Both the position numbers and the translations under genes were made by a program. The notes under the pieces were generated by a model that saw nothing but the letters and a program-made list of their open reading frames with translations, was not told the origin of the DNA and did not search any database. 64,000 nt of DNA from Albugo candida (lineage: Eukaryota; Oomycota; Peronosporomycetes; Albuginales). The stretch is from the NCBI GenBank assembly GCA_040437565.1, contig JBDOQK010000024.1:1-64000 (forward strand). The letters are read 5' to 3'. Shown here one piece after another: positions 10,871 to 20,214 of the stretch; within the stretch, counting starts at the first letter, position 1, and every line of letters starts with the position of its first letter.

Positions 10871-12649
10871 ATGTTCGTCCGACTCCAATGGTGCAGAAAT
10901 GGATTGATAGGAAACATTCGGAGCTCGGTGTAGGCTGAAAAACGTATCATCTCATCATGTTCGCTCACTAATTCCATATGAAATAAGCTGTAGCATGCAT
11001 CGCCATAGAAATAGGCCTCAACATCATCTCCCTCCCTGCACAACTATGACACTCATCCAGGACCATCGCTGCATCTCCACTTCTTCTGTGATGAACGAGT
11101 ACTCTGTCAATTTGAGCACAATACATAACGAAATTCTAACGATTCGGTGGCATTAGTTCTTACGATCCAAATGCAAACGATACTATCAATCAGATAGTTG
11201 CAGGTGCATCGGGTACTATCCCTATAAACACTCCTAGTCGATAGACGGATAGATTGTCGAATTTCGTATTCGAATCAGATTCTACAAGCTCGTTACCGGA
11301 GCTGGGATTTGGACTCGGAGATCTGACAATACAAGCGCTCGCGTTTCTTAACTCGACAACCGGATTACCTTGGTGGGCAACAATAGCTGTTTCGACTGTG
11401 CTTGTTCGAAGCGTGATGATTTATCCGAGCATCAAAGGGGTATGGAGACTTTGCTGATGATTGTGTAAATGATATTTTGTGCAGATTCGTAATGCCGCCA
11501 AGCTGAAGATACTCCAACCAAAATTAGAAAAATTGAAGGAAGAGATGGAAGTCGGTCCTCGAACGCCCGAAAAAGTGATTGATTTTCAACGGAAATATCG
11601 AGCACTTATGTCTGCGAATGATGTGAGCATTTTACGTGGATTATATGTTCCATTGGGTCAGGTAATGTCGCCGGAAATTAAGCTCGCTTTTACGCGTCTA
11701 AGGCTCGTTCTGCAAGATCCCAATGTTTTTGGGATTTTTTTGGGGATTACGAGAACTTCCAAAGTACTTTGAAGATTGCAAAAACGGTGGTGCTTTATGG
11801 TTTACAGATTTGGGAGCAGCAGATCCAACTTACATTCTTCCAGTTGTGAATGCAGCTCTAATGCTCGTGGCTGTCGAGGTAAGCTGCTCTCACTCATTGA
11901 CCTGAGAATTATATCAGACGATCNNNNNNNNNNNNNNNNNNNNNNNNNNNNNNNNNNNNNNNNNNNNNNNNNNNNNNNNNNNNNNNNNNNNNNNNNNNNN
12001 NNNNNNNNNNNNNNNNNNNNNNNTTGGGATTTTTTTGGGGATTACGAGAACTTCCAAAGTACTTTGAAGATTGCAAAAACGGTGGTGCTTTATGGTTTAC
12101 AGATTTGGGAGCAGCAGATCCAACTTACATTCTTCCAGTTGTGAATGCAGCTCTAATGCTCGTGGCTGTCGAGGTAAGCTGCTCTCACTCATTGACCTGA
12201 GAATTATATCAGACGATCGAATCGACTTCAGACTGGCTCAGAAGGCGGCTTGAATAATGATATGCGCGACAAAATGAAGATTGGAATGCGTTGCATGTCT
12301 GTGCTTATGATCCCCTTCACGATGCATTTCGAGACGGTAAAGCATTTGTCGCGATTGCACGTGTGGTCGTAATTTCTGAAATTGCTTGTTTTAGGGACTT
12401 TTCGTCTTTTGGATAGCGTCAAATACATTTTCACTCGCACAAACCGCAATTTTGAGAATTCCTAGTGTCATGGCTGCACTGGACATTCCGTCATCGGAGA
12501 AGCAACAAATATACGCAACAGCAGTCCCAAAGCACAGTCCATTGGATATTGCTCTTGGAAAAGCGAGGAAAGACTTGGTGATACCAACACTTGTCAATAA
12601 AAAGCCAAAGAAAAAAGTTCAAAAACAGCGAAAACAAGCAGAGGCATAA
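10871..12649 (+). CDS. OXA1L: mitochondrial inner-membrane insertase OXA1
   Basis: OXA1 inserts mitochondrially made and some imported proteins into the inner membrane. I model eight exons: 10871-10929, 11015-11098, 11157-11196, 11245-11439, 11485-11661, 11717-11878 (repeated in second copy to 12173), 12232-12336 and 12395-12649. All phases agree and give 358 residues. The N-terminus is an arginine-rich presequence ending near RCISTSS. Family marks include LPWWATIAVST, VPLGQIPMFLGFFWGLRELP, the GGLNNDM loop, and a last membrane segment GLFVFWIASNTFSLAQT. The tail is lysine-rich (KKPKKKVQKQRKQ), as in ribosome-binding Oxa1 tails. An artefact lies inside it: 11729-11923 equals 12024-12218 around the gap. 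The first three introns are inferred from frame and splice sites only. Confidence 0.9.
11729..12218. repeat. duplicated gap flanks inside OXA1 (assembly artefact)
   Basis: The 195 nt at 11729-11923 equal 12024-12218 on the two sides of a 100-N gap. Both hold exon 6 and the start of the next intron. Confidence 0.9.
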
Positions 12650-12688
12650 TTAAATCCTCATTAACCTTGCTTGATCTTTCCTCGCGGT

Positions 12689-14004
12689 CTACTCGTCGGT
12701 ATCGGCGACTTTAACGATCCCAAGACGTCTCGCTAATATCTAAAAGATGGCAGAAGGTCGTTACTGATCGGTTTTTCTTTTCCAATGCAATTCACTTCTT
12801 ACGCTGAGTTGTGGTGATAAAGTAGCCGGGAGATAGCGAAAATGCTCTTGGTTGAATTCCACGCGACGCGAATTTTCATCGTCTACTTGGCGTTGAAGCA
12901 GACACATCATTTCTTGTATCTACATTGCGAGCTATAAGACTGCGAGATGAGATGTTACTATACCGTTGTCTCTGTCTTTTTGTCAAACATTTGGCGTCGA
13001 TACAGTTCCTCCAATGAATTCGCGTACGCCAATTCGAACTGTCGATAAAAGTCACAAAGACTATAAAGCTCTTCAAAAAGTGTTTCCGCCTCATTCAGCA
13101 AATGGTTGTAGCTACTCGTAATGGTACCATCAGACGAGTTAGAAATTGACGACGACGCTACTACTCAACTGCGTTTGAACGCCGCTGATTGCCGTGTAAT
13201 ACCGAAGCAGAAATCGATCGCATTGTTCGATATCGAGAAAACAAGCAACCTTTCTACGAATGAGATCGAATCAGAGCTGCTGCTACCGCCTTCCATTCAA
13301 TTTCGTACGAAATTGTTGTACACTTCAATTAGATATTCAGTCTTTCCAAAAGTGCTACATCCATACATGAGAATTGGTAATTATTTGTGCCATCAAAACG
13401 AGAGAAATACCATGTTTCTTTGCTTCCTTCCAGCTGTTTGGCTCGACAAATATCATTCTCCTTGGACAGAAATCGATTGATTGCGATGATCCGATTGACA
13501 GCATGATGGTGTGCTGATAAAACCTCTTCGATTCTGCGCAGAAAAACGACTCATTCTTGCCATCTCCTCTAAGGCACTCACTCTTTAATTCGACAAATGG
13601 CGTCTTGTTGTATCGAGTAAACTGTCTCCGAGTCAATAAAATCAAAAAGTGTGTCGCCCGTTTTCGCATTGGAAAAAGATGTGTCAACTTTAACGTTTCT
13701 CAGCCGTTGGAATATAATTTCGATATTTTGAAGAATCTGACACAACTCATAACGTCGTGAAAAGCAGTTTGAATGATACCTTACGGGTTGGCGTTGGACG
13801 ACACTTTGGTGTGCTTGTTCTTCTGCCTGTGATAAACTCATTTGTACTGTTGATAGCTTTGAAGAGAATTCCTGCGAGTAAAGTCGTACGTTGAGATATA
13901 TAATGAAAAAGAGGGGATGAATACAAATGTACATTTAATCTCTTTTCAATTGTCTGAGAGAGCCCGTGAATAGCGTCAGTGTAATAGCGTGATGTCGACG
14001 CCAT
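12689..14004 (-). CDS. ATG17: ATG17-like autophagy scaffold (multi-exon)
   Basis: Read on the minus strand from ATG 14004, several short exons join into a mostly helical protein. Exon pieces run from MASTSRYYTDAIHGLSQ through LNEAETLFEELYSLC, and the gene ends at TAG 12689-12691. The C-terminal part matches yeast Atg17 in pattern: LCDFYRQFELAYANSLEELYRR (yeast [22 protein letters not shown]), then DDENSRRVEF and FRYLPATLSP (yeast NGTYLPETIWP). Atg17 and the Atg17-like part of Atg11 organise the Atg1/ULK1 kinase at the site of autophagosome formation. Good intron ends include GTACAT...CGCAG (about 13871-13931) and GTAAGA...TTTAG near the 3' end. Exons between about 13150 and 13400 are uncertain. 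Ends 39 bp from converging OXA1. Confidence 0.65.
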
Positions 14005-14115
14005 CAGAGTTATAAACGATCACAGGTTGCGACACGATACAACAGCGCACAATTCGTATGTATCGTATTATTACTCATTAAGCGATCGAATCGACGTGAG
14101 AAATAATATTGTGTG

Positions 14116-14328
14116 ATGGATGCAGTGGATTCAAAGGAGCGGTATATTGACATGTACTACAGATACGTTGTATTATCCTCAAAACGCAAGAAAGACGATA
14201 CACATTGTGAAATTGCACGGTGCACAATCGAAGGAGAAGCAGAATCGATGACTAACGTCACTTTTGCTATATTGAAACGTATTCTTATTGCAATTCTCCA
14301 CAGTCGTCAATCACCACAGACGAACTAA
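14116..14328 (+). CDS. small unrecognised protein (70 aa)
   Basis: An open frame from ATG 14116 gives 70 residues with charged N-terminal and hydrophobic C-terminal parts (AILKRILIAILH). It is divergent from the ATG17-like gene (about 110 bp) and ends 53 bp before the converging cyclophilin, the spacing seen for real genes here. I do not recognise it. It may be one exon of a longer gene or a chance frame. Confidence 0.35.
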   Translation: MDAVDSKERYIDMYYRYVVLSSKRKKDDTHCEIARCTIEGEAESMTNVTFAILKRILIAILHSRQSPQTN

Positions 14329-14381
14329 CAGTAAGCGTTCAGTGAATGAGGCAAACTCAATACGTTGAAACTATCGATTTG

Positions 14382-15043
14382 TTACCTCGTTTGACCGCTA
14401 GAGTGACCTTGATTTTCCATTTGCTTGAGAACGTTCAGGCCTTCCGTCACCTACAAACCCAATGATTAAATACTGCCGATGAATTCCAAAAAAGCGCACT
14501 TTTCCAAAGACAACATGCGCGTTGTCAAGCCACGGGCAGTCCACAGTGGTGATGAAAAACTGAGAGCCGTTCGTGTTAGGGCCTGAATTTGCCATCGATA
14601 GTGTCCCCGCTCCTTTGTGTTTGAGCTTGAAATTCTCATCGGAAAATTTGGCACCATAAATGCTCTCACCGCCTGTACCATTTCGATGCTAAAGCACATT
14701 TTCATCTGATTTGCTCAATATACCAAAATGCGTATCGATAACGTACAGTGAAATCTCCGCCTTGACACATAAAGTTGGGGATGATACGATGAAAAATTGA
14801 GCCCTTGAAATGTAAGGGAAGTCCAGATTTTCCATTTCCGGCCTCACCAGTACATAATTGTCGAAAATTCTCTGCAGTTTTTGGTACAATATCCGCATGT
14901 AATTCCATTACGAGACGCCCAGTCGCCTTCCCGTCGATCGCAATGTCGAAAAAGACCTTGGGATTCTTCTTTGTCATTGTGCTCAAGTATCCAGCACTCG
15001 AGAATTGGATCGATGCAACTCTCCTGCATGTTAAATGTAGCAT
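14382..15043 (-). CDS. mitochondrial cyclophilin (peptidyl-prolyl cis-trans isomerase)
   Basis: Cyclophilins speed up Xaa-Pro bond isomerisation and bind cyclosporin. Exons 14747-15043, 14500-14688 and 14382-14450 join in phase 0 across introns of 58 and 49 nt and give 184 residues. The catalytic core is intact: [20 protein letters not shown] with the active-site Arg, then [11 protein letters not shown], then [12 protein letters not shown]. The first 21 residues ([13 protein letters not shown]...) are Arg-rich and lack acids, as in a mitochondrial presequence. An internal Met ([11 protein letters not shown]) sits where cytosolic cyclophilins begin, so two products are possible. The presequence region is duplicated at the 15248-15347 gap. 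Confidence 0.93.
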
Positions 15044-15635
15044 TTTCACTGGCGCGGCTTTACCCGATGATATTAGCCAATAATGCGGGTACAATCGCTG
15101 TCATATGGTCTTTATGTAGCAACGATCAAACACTATGACGTGTGACTGCTATGATTCAAGTTTCGATGGCACGATACTACATATCTGAACTTTTGCTATA
15201 CATCTCAATAGTTCTCCTATACCAAACGTCAATGGTGTCTAAATTCTNNNNNNNNNNNNNNNNNNNNNNNNNNNNNNNNNNNNNNNNNNNNNNNNNNNNN
15301 NNNNNNNNNNNNNNNNNNNNNNNNNNNNNNNNNNNNNNNNNNNNNNNGGGATTCTTCTTTGTCATTGTGCTCAAGTATCCAGCACTCGAGAATTGGATCG
15401 ATGCAACTCTCCTGCATGTTAAATGTAGCATTTTCACTGGCGCGGCTTTACCCGATGATATTAGCCAATAATGCGGGTACAATCGCTGTCATATGGTCTT
15501 TATGTAGCAACGATCAAACACTATGACGTGTGACTGCTATGATTCAAGTTTCGATGGCACGATACTACATATCTGAACTTTTGCTATACATCTCAATAGT
15601 TCTCCTATACCAAACGTCAATGGTGTCTAAATTCT
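14960..15635. repeat. duplicated gap flanks between cyclophilin and secreted ORF (assembly artefact)
   Basis: The 288 nt at 14960-15247 equal 15348-15635 across a 100-N gap. Each copy carries the cyclophilin start and the start of the plus-strand secreted ORF. Confidence 0.9.
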
Positions 15636-16082
15636 TCCTGCGAAAGCAGGCGTTATTTGCGTCTGCTATTCTCCATACTGTCACGTCTCACACGTGGATT
15701 GATTGTATCGGACTGAATCGTAGGGAGCTCTATAAGTATAGCGAGTTATATATCTACCAAGGAGATTTGAAGAAGACTCACTGTGATGGATTTGTATTGG
15801 ATTATGTCGATCGAGGGCACCCGGATTGTGGAGTTCTTAACACACACAAAATACTGAAAAAAGATGCGGAAAATGGCGCAAAAGTATGCACTGGTTCTCG
15901 TACAGAAAGCGTCATAAAAGTGAAACGACATCTTCAAGTGAGATCGAATGAGAGAGTGTTTTATGCTTACTTGCCAAATGGACACATTGCAAAAGATAAA
16001 AAAGCTATTGGAACAAAATATGGAGTCTATTGGACCGGGAAACCTCGAGCAGAGATCCACTCTACAAATGAAATAAACACAA
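15539..16082 (+). CDS. secreted protein candidate, 3' end lost in a gap
   Basis: The open frame starts at ATG 15539 (or 15554) and runs into the N gap at 16083. The first 30 residues hold a hydrophobic stretch (ISELLLYISIVLLYQT) fitting a signal peptide or anchor. The remaining part (about 150 residues) has four spaced cysteines in the segments WIDCIG, THCDGF, HPDCGV and KVCTG, and many Lys, Tyr and His. I recognise no family and no RXLR or CHXC motif. A secreted or effector-type protein is an inference from the leader and the cysteines. It is divergent from the cyclophilin gene with about 200 bp between starts once the artefact is removed. Confidence 0.5.
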
Positions 16083-16182
16083 NNNNNNNNNNNNNNNNNN
16101 NNNNNNNNNNNNNNNNNNNNNNNNNNNNNNNNNNNNNNNNNNNNNNNNNNNNNNNNNNNNNNNNNNNNNNNNNNNNNNNNNN
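16083..16182. other. assembly gap (100 N)
   Basis: The gap falls at the far arm of the palindrome in inverted-repeat copy 2. Hairpins of this size are a common reason for an assembly break. The two flanks are not copies of each other. Confidence 0.95.
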
Positions 16183-16491
16183 TTGTGTGTCGTTTGCAAT
16201 GAGTGAATTGCTGCAAACGACACACAAAATGAGATATATCCATCGAATACTGCAACTATTGCATTAATTCCATGCGGCATTGCTAATTTTAGAATTGGCG
16301 ACGATGTACCGTGGATTCCAAAAGTAGCGGCGGCTCGGGCATGGAATGTGCTGGTGCTTTTGCACAAAGACATGTGATTGTATGTATAGTTTGCAAATGA
16401 AAACATTGTAGTTAAGTGACACGGTTAGAACAGCCAAGAAATGCATGCTATTTTATATTTACAAAACTAGTCGCAGTCTACTATCAAAAGT
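16183..16491 (-). repeat. inverted-repeat copy 2 with palindrome
   Basis: Reverse complement of 1573-1905. The hairpin arms are 16183-16198 (cut by the gap) and 16212-16246, with the same 13-nt spacer read on the other strand. The outer 150 bp has scattered differences from copy 1, while the inner part is almost unchanged. Confidence 0.7.
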
Positions 16492-17482
16492 GCAACTCGC
16501 ACGAACTTCAAATCCAGCGGCATCAGTCCGTTTCACTACAGGTCGCCTTCTAAGCACTATTTCCGTACTATGCTCCCTCTCGATGCGGTTTTGGATCCTC
16601 AAGTTAAACAAGGTCATCGGAAAACGTATGTGCGAAGCAGGACGGAGATCCGCTTGCATCTCTCCCTCCTCGAGCTTACGATCGGTCGCAAGGCGTTTTC
16701 ATTTGCAAATACGGTGTATCGACTTTCAGGATTTCGTTGACACAATGGGGAGCATGAAGGCTTATTTCCTCTCATGTCTAGGATGTTGTGTGCATGCTAC
16801 TGTTNNNNNNNNNNNNNNNNNNNNNNNNNNNNNNNNNNNNNNNNNNNNNNNNNNNNNNNNNNNNNNNNNNNNNNNNNNNNNNNNNNNNNNNNNNNNNNNN
16901 NNNNGCCTCACCCTCCACGAGTGTATTGAGTAATTTATGGCTTGCGAGTAGAGTGAATGAGTTACTCGAGGATTTGAGGATACTTACAAGTACTCGATCG
17001 TTTCACGTGATCGGCTTTGGGATCGGCTTTGTGTGGCGCTCGTTCGAAATATCGCGACGCATTCCAGTCGCTTGTACTGTGCAACCCGTTTGCCAAGGTT
17101 GATGATTTCTTCACCGTCATTCTGCATGTCTGCATCGTAAAATTCTCACGTTTCTCGTCCTCACACCCAGAGCTTTCCTCAACATATGTACAGAAGTTTT
17201 TATACTCGTGCGGTAACAATCAACGCTTACACAGCAAGCGGCACGAATTAAATTATCGCGAAACTAGTTTCGCACGACATCTTATCGATCACTGCATACA
17301 ATAATGGCCACCGCACTGCTCCTATAGGCTGCTGCCTACCAGGCTTGACTACAAACACATAAACGAAGAAGACATGTATGCTCGTCTATACAACTTTATA
17401 CACAGCGCCTGCCCAAGTATACAGCTTTCTACCGTCATAAATGGTATACGTATACTTTAACCCGACGTAACTTCTCTCGAAG
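16492..17482. other. no supported gene; weak minus-strand coding signal and a 100-N gap
   Basis: Minus-strand open frames at about 16459-16659 (with RFPMTLFNLRIQNRIERE) and 16962-17219 have a charged, protein-like composition. They could be exons of one gene broken by the gap at 16805-16904. I find no family match and no convincing splice pair between them. The gap flanks do not repeat. The last 260 bp precede the SANT-like gene. Confidence 0.3.
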
Positions 17483-18841
17483 ATGGAGGACTCTGAATCC
17501 ATTCAGTCCGCGATGGAAGAGAGCACACGCGCACTTGATCGTGAAGATCAAACTGCACGCCATTCGAAACGAACTAGTGTTAATTCTATCGATTCTCGAT
17601 CAGGGGGTGACTTCGATTCGGAGAGCGAACAGCCAAGCCAAGAGTTTTTAGCAACCTCTACTGAGAATACTGACGCTACCAATACTGAGCACACAATAGA
17701 GAACAAACAGCTATCGCATTGCGATATTAACGGCAACAATAAAGAAGATAGTAAGATACTCATACTGGGAACATACGAACACGAACAGTGTATTTCGCTG
17801 ACAGAAATCATACAAAAGCAAGTACATGATAACTTTGTGCAGCCCAATGTGCTTCTTTCCTCGAATTCTCCATGTACGTGCATACAATTCGATGATAAAG
17901 TAGCTTTTGGTCTAAATGCGGTTCTATCGTACCTGTGGTTTTGCTCAGCAAATATCGATTGGAACGGAGTAGCGGAGCAGTTAGAGCAATTACATAATGT
18001 CAAATGGCACCCTTCAACATGTCAAAAAGTATGGAAATACATCGCGTACGGTTATGAGGCCAATGAGCCTGTCGCCGAAGAGAGTGATAGTCGTATACAC
18101 ATTTCATCGGATTCGGAGGCGTATGAGGAGCAGTACACCACCAATTCGGTTCCGACTGGCAAGTCCAAGAAACACAAACATTCTGATGTAGATCCAGCTG
18201 ACGGAACAATTCCATTATTTCCAACGTACGATTTACCATTTGACGCAAATGACGATGAAGTTTGCGCAGTGGACAAAAGATTATCTTTGTCATTCACAGC
18301 TTCTCAATTCCTCCGCAAAAAGCAGTCTTCAGGTCAACATTCGACGACAAATTCCTCAGTCACTGTTGATAAGACAGTATCGCCTCATTTGAGCTGTACC
18401 TCATCTACATCCGCAACTGATGCTCATGATACCTCCAAAACTACGCAATCAAGTCAAATGACGGAAATAAAGGCAACTGGTCCAGTTAAGAAATTGAAGA
18501 TGGAATCGCAAGTAAAGGAGAACACCAGCTCCAGGAATTCGACGAATCTCAATTCGGTACATAACTTCGGGACAGCACCTCCACCGCTTCCAAAACCGCT
18601 CATGTCCTCATTTCAAATATATCGTAAACTGTATGGGAATAGTGATTCATCGAAAGAAATATCTCACAATTCAATCTTATCGGAGACAGAACTCGGAAAA
18701 ATGTACGCCCAAGCACCGAGTGATGTCTTGAGTGCGTGTGCAAGCATGGCAGAAGAAGATCGGCGACGATTTGATCGAGAGCATATACGACGGAGTCTTT
18801 GGGAGAAAGCGTACTTCTCACACCAAGACAGCATTAATTGA
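17483..18841 (+). CDS. SANT/Myb-like, HMG-like nuclear protein
   Basis: Single open frame of 452 residues. The N-terminus is acidic and Ser/Thr-rich. Around residues 150-195 lies a SANT/Myb-like helix pattern with three spaced tryptophans or aromatics (IDWNGVAEQLEQLHNVKWHPSTC, ending VWKYIAYG). The middle is low-complexity with basic clusters (KSKKHKH, PVKKLKM) that could act as nuclear signals. The C-terminus (PKPLMSSFQIYRKLYG ... MAEEDRRRFDREHIRRSLWEKAYF) has the layout of an HMG-box, with a Pro-Lys-Pro lead and the late acidic-basic helix. A chromatin or transcription role is inferred from these two parts. The same frame stays open for 97 codons after the TGA. Confidence 0.7.
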   Translation: MEDSESIQSAMEESTRALDREDQTARHSKRTSVNSIDSRSGGDFDSESEQPSQEFLATSTENTDATNTEHTIENKQLSHCDINGNNKEDSKILILGTYEHEQCISLTEIIQKQVHDNFVQPNVLLSSNSPCTCIQFDDKVAFGLNAVLSYLWFCSANIDWNGVAEQLEQLHNVKWHPSTCQKVWKYIAYGYEANEPVAEESDSRIHISSDSEAYEEQYTTNSVPTGKSKKHKHSDVDPADGTIPLFPTYDLPFDANDDEVCAVDKRLSLSFTASQFLRKKQSSGQHSTTNSSVTVDKTVSPHLSCTSSTSATDAHDTSKTTQSSQMTEIKATGPVKKLKMESQVKENTSSRNSTNLNSVHNFGTAPPPLPKPLMSSFQIYRKLYGNSDSSKEISHNSILSETELGKMYAQAPSDVLSACASMAEEDRRRFDREHIRRSLWEKAYFSHQDSIN

Positions 18842-19135
18842 AATCTGCGATCATTAGATGGAATTTGGAATCGAATTGCGTTTCTTTCATCATACTGTAC
18901 TGCTTGCAGACTTTTTACAGCACTCTTCTCCGCGATTTACTTATCTGACAAAAACGACTTCAGTTCGGTGGGAAACTTACGCATTATGGCGAAATTGTGG
19001 CCAATCAAGGTTGGATTATTTGGTTCTTCTGAAAGTGATTCGTGCATAATTATGGCTGGATCTGAATTGAAGCATAAAGTGCTTTTCGCCTGCTTGAACA
19101 TCGTCACAAATCAAAATTTCGCAATATATACATAA
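18842..19135 (+). other. open frame continuing in phase after the SANT-like gene's stop
   Basis: Directly after TGA (18839-18841) the same frame is open for 97 codons to TAA at 19133-19135, with segments such as FTALFSAIYLSDKND and IKVGLFGSSESDSC. It could be a separate small gene from an internal ATG (MAKLWPIKV), an exon joined by splicing, a rare read-through product, or chance. A 54-codon frame on the opposite strand overlaps it. Confidence 0.25.
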
Positions 19136-20142
19136 ATTTTGTAACAGTTAGATATGATATAACTTTGGAGAGACGCTCTGATTGGTAACATTGTCAATGA
19201 CGATAAAGTAAAATGTCGAATAAGAGCAGACGACTGTAGCTTTTCTTTTTCAAAACTGATGGAGCTTATCACCATATCGCATACATTCCCGGTGGTCCTG
19301 ATGGAATCGTATCGACAGCACATCCCACTTGATTGTGATCAGAATACCAGTAGTAAAGAGTCCATCCACCAAAAATAGCTCTTTATCATATAAATACCGA
19401 TGAATGGAAATTCAGCTGTTTCTCTTTTGGAGGAACGACGAGAATATCAAGTTCAAAAGCATTTTGAGCGAAAATACGTGAAGGATGGATATGCCAGCGC
19501 CCCTTCTTTCTGGAAGCATAACTTACTTATTTTTCACAACTTCTGCAATGGTTTCCGGTATCGCACTTGGCATTTCAGGGAAACTTGACAGAGAAACAAC
19601 GCAGTATGTATTTCGCAACTTACATGCTGTTATTATTAATTTTTGCGGGTATGTAGAATTTACATCACGCTTTCCTTCATGACAGGATTATGTCTCTGGC
19701 TCTTTTGGTAATGAATGCAACCTATTGATATCAAACTGAACGTTTTTGACGAATGTTTGTTCGCTAGGGTCTGCTGTTGGATGCACCAGTGGCACATTTT
19801 AATAGCACCAACGTATGCTCATGAATAAGATTGTGTTTCGGAATACGAAGTGATTTCTGATAAAGAATATTTCATTTCACGTTGCGTGCTATTCGCTTAT
19901 TCTCTTAATGTCGTCCTCTTTGGATCAAAGTCTCAAAAGTCGAGCTCATGCACTTTTGTACCCCGATTAAAAGTGAGATGCACAAGGGACCAATCTGTAT
20001 AGGCCACATTGGCCAATAGACATTCGGCAACAGCTCAAGTCGCATCTTGATACAATTGACGACTCCATTGCAATAAGAGAAAGTGACCACCTCGTTTTCA
20101 GCCATTTCAAACCCGTACTTGCATCTAAAATTTGTAGGAAGT
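19136..20142. other. no recognisable gene
   Basis: There are only short overlapping frames. Two plus-strand frames at 19400-19682 overlap in different phases and have no family match. Confidence 0.4.
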
Positions 20143-20214
20143 GGGCCCTGCCGGAGATCGAATCCGGGACCTCTCGCACCCAAAGCGAGAATCATACCAC
20201 TAGACCACAGGGCC
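20143..20214 (-). tRNA. tRNA-Pro (UGG)
   Basis: A full 72-nt cloverleaf on the minus strand. The acceptor GGCCCTG pairs with CAGGGCC, with discriminator C. The anticodon stem CTCGC/GCGAG holds the loop TTTGGGT (anticodon TGG). The T stem CCGGA/TCCGG holds TTCGATC. The A box (TGGTCTAGTGG) and B box (GGATTCGATCT) are in place. A TTTT run about a dozen bases past the 3' end (plus-strand AAAA at 20127-20130) can end Pol III transcription. The GTTCTCGCTTTGGGTGCGAGAGG-type core is the usual eukaryotic Pro pattern. Confidence 0.93.
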
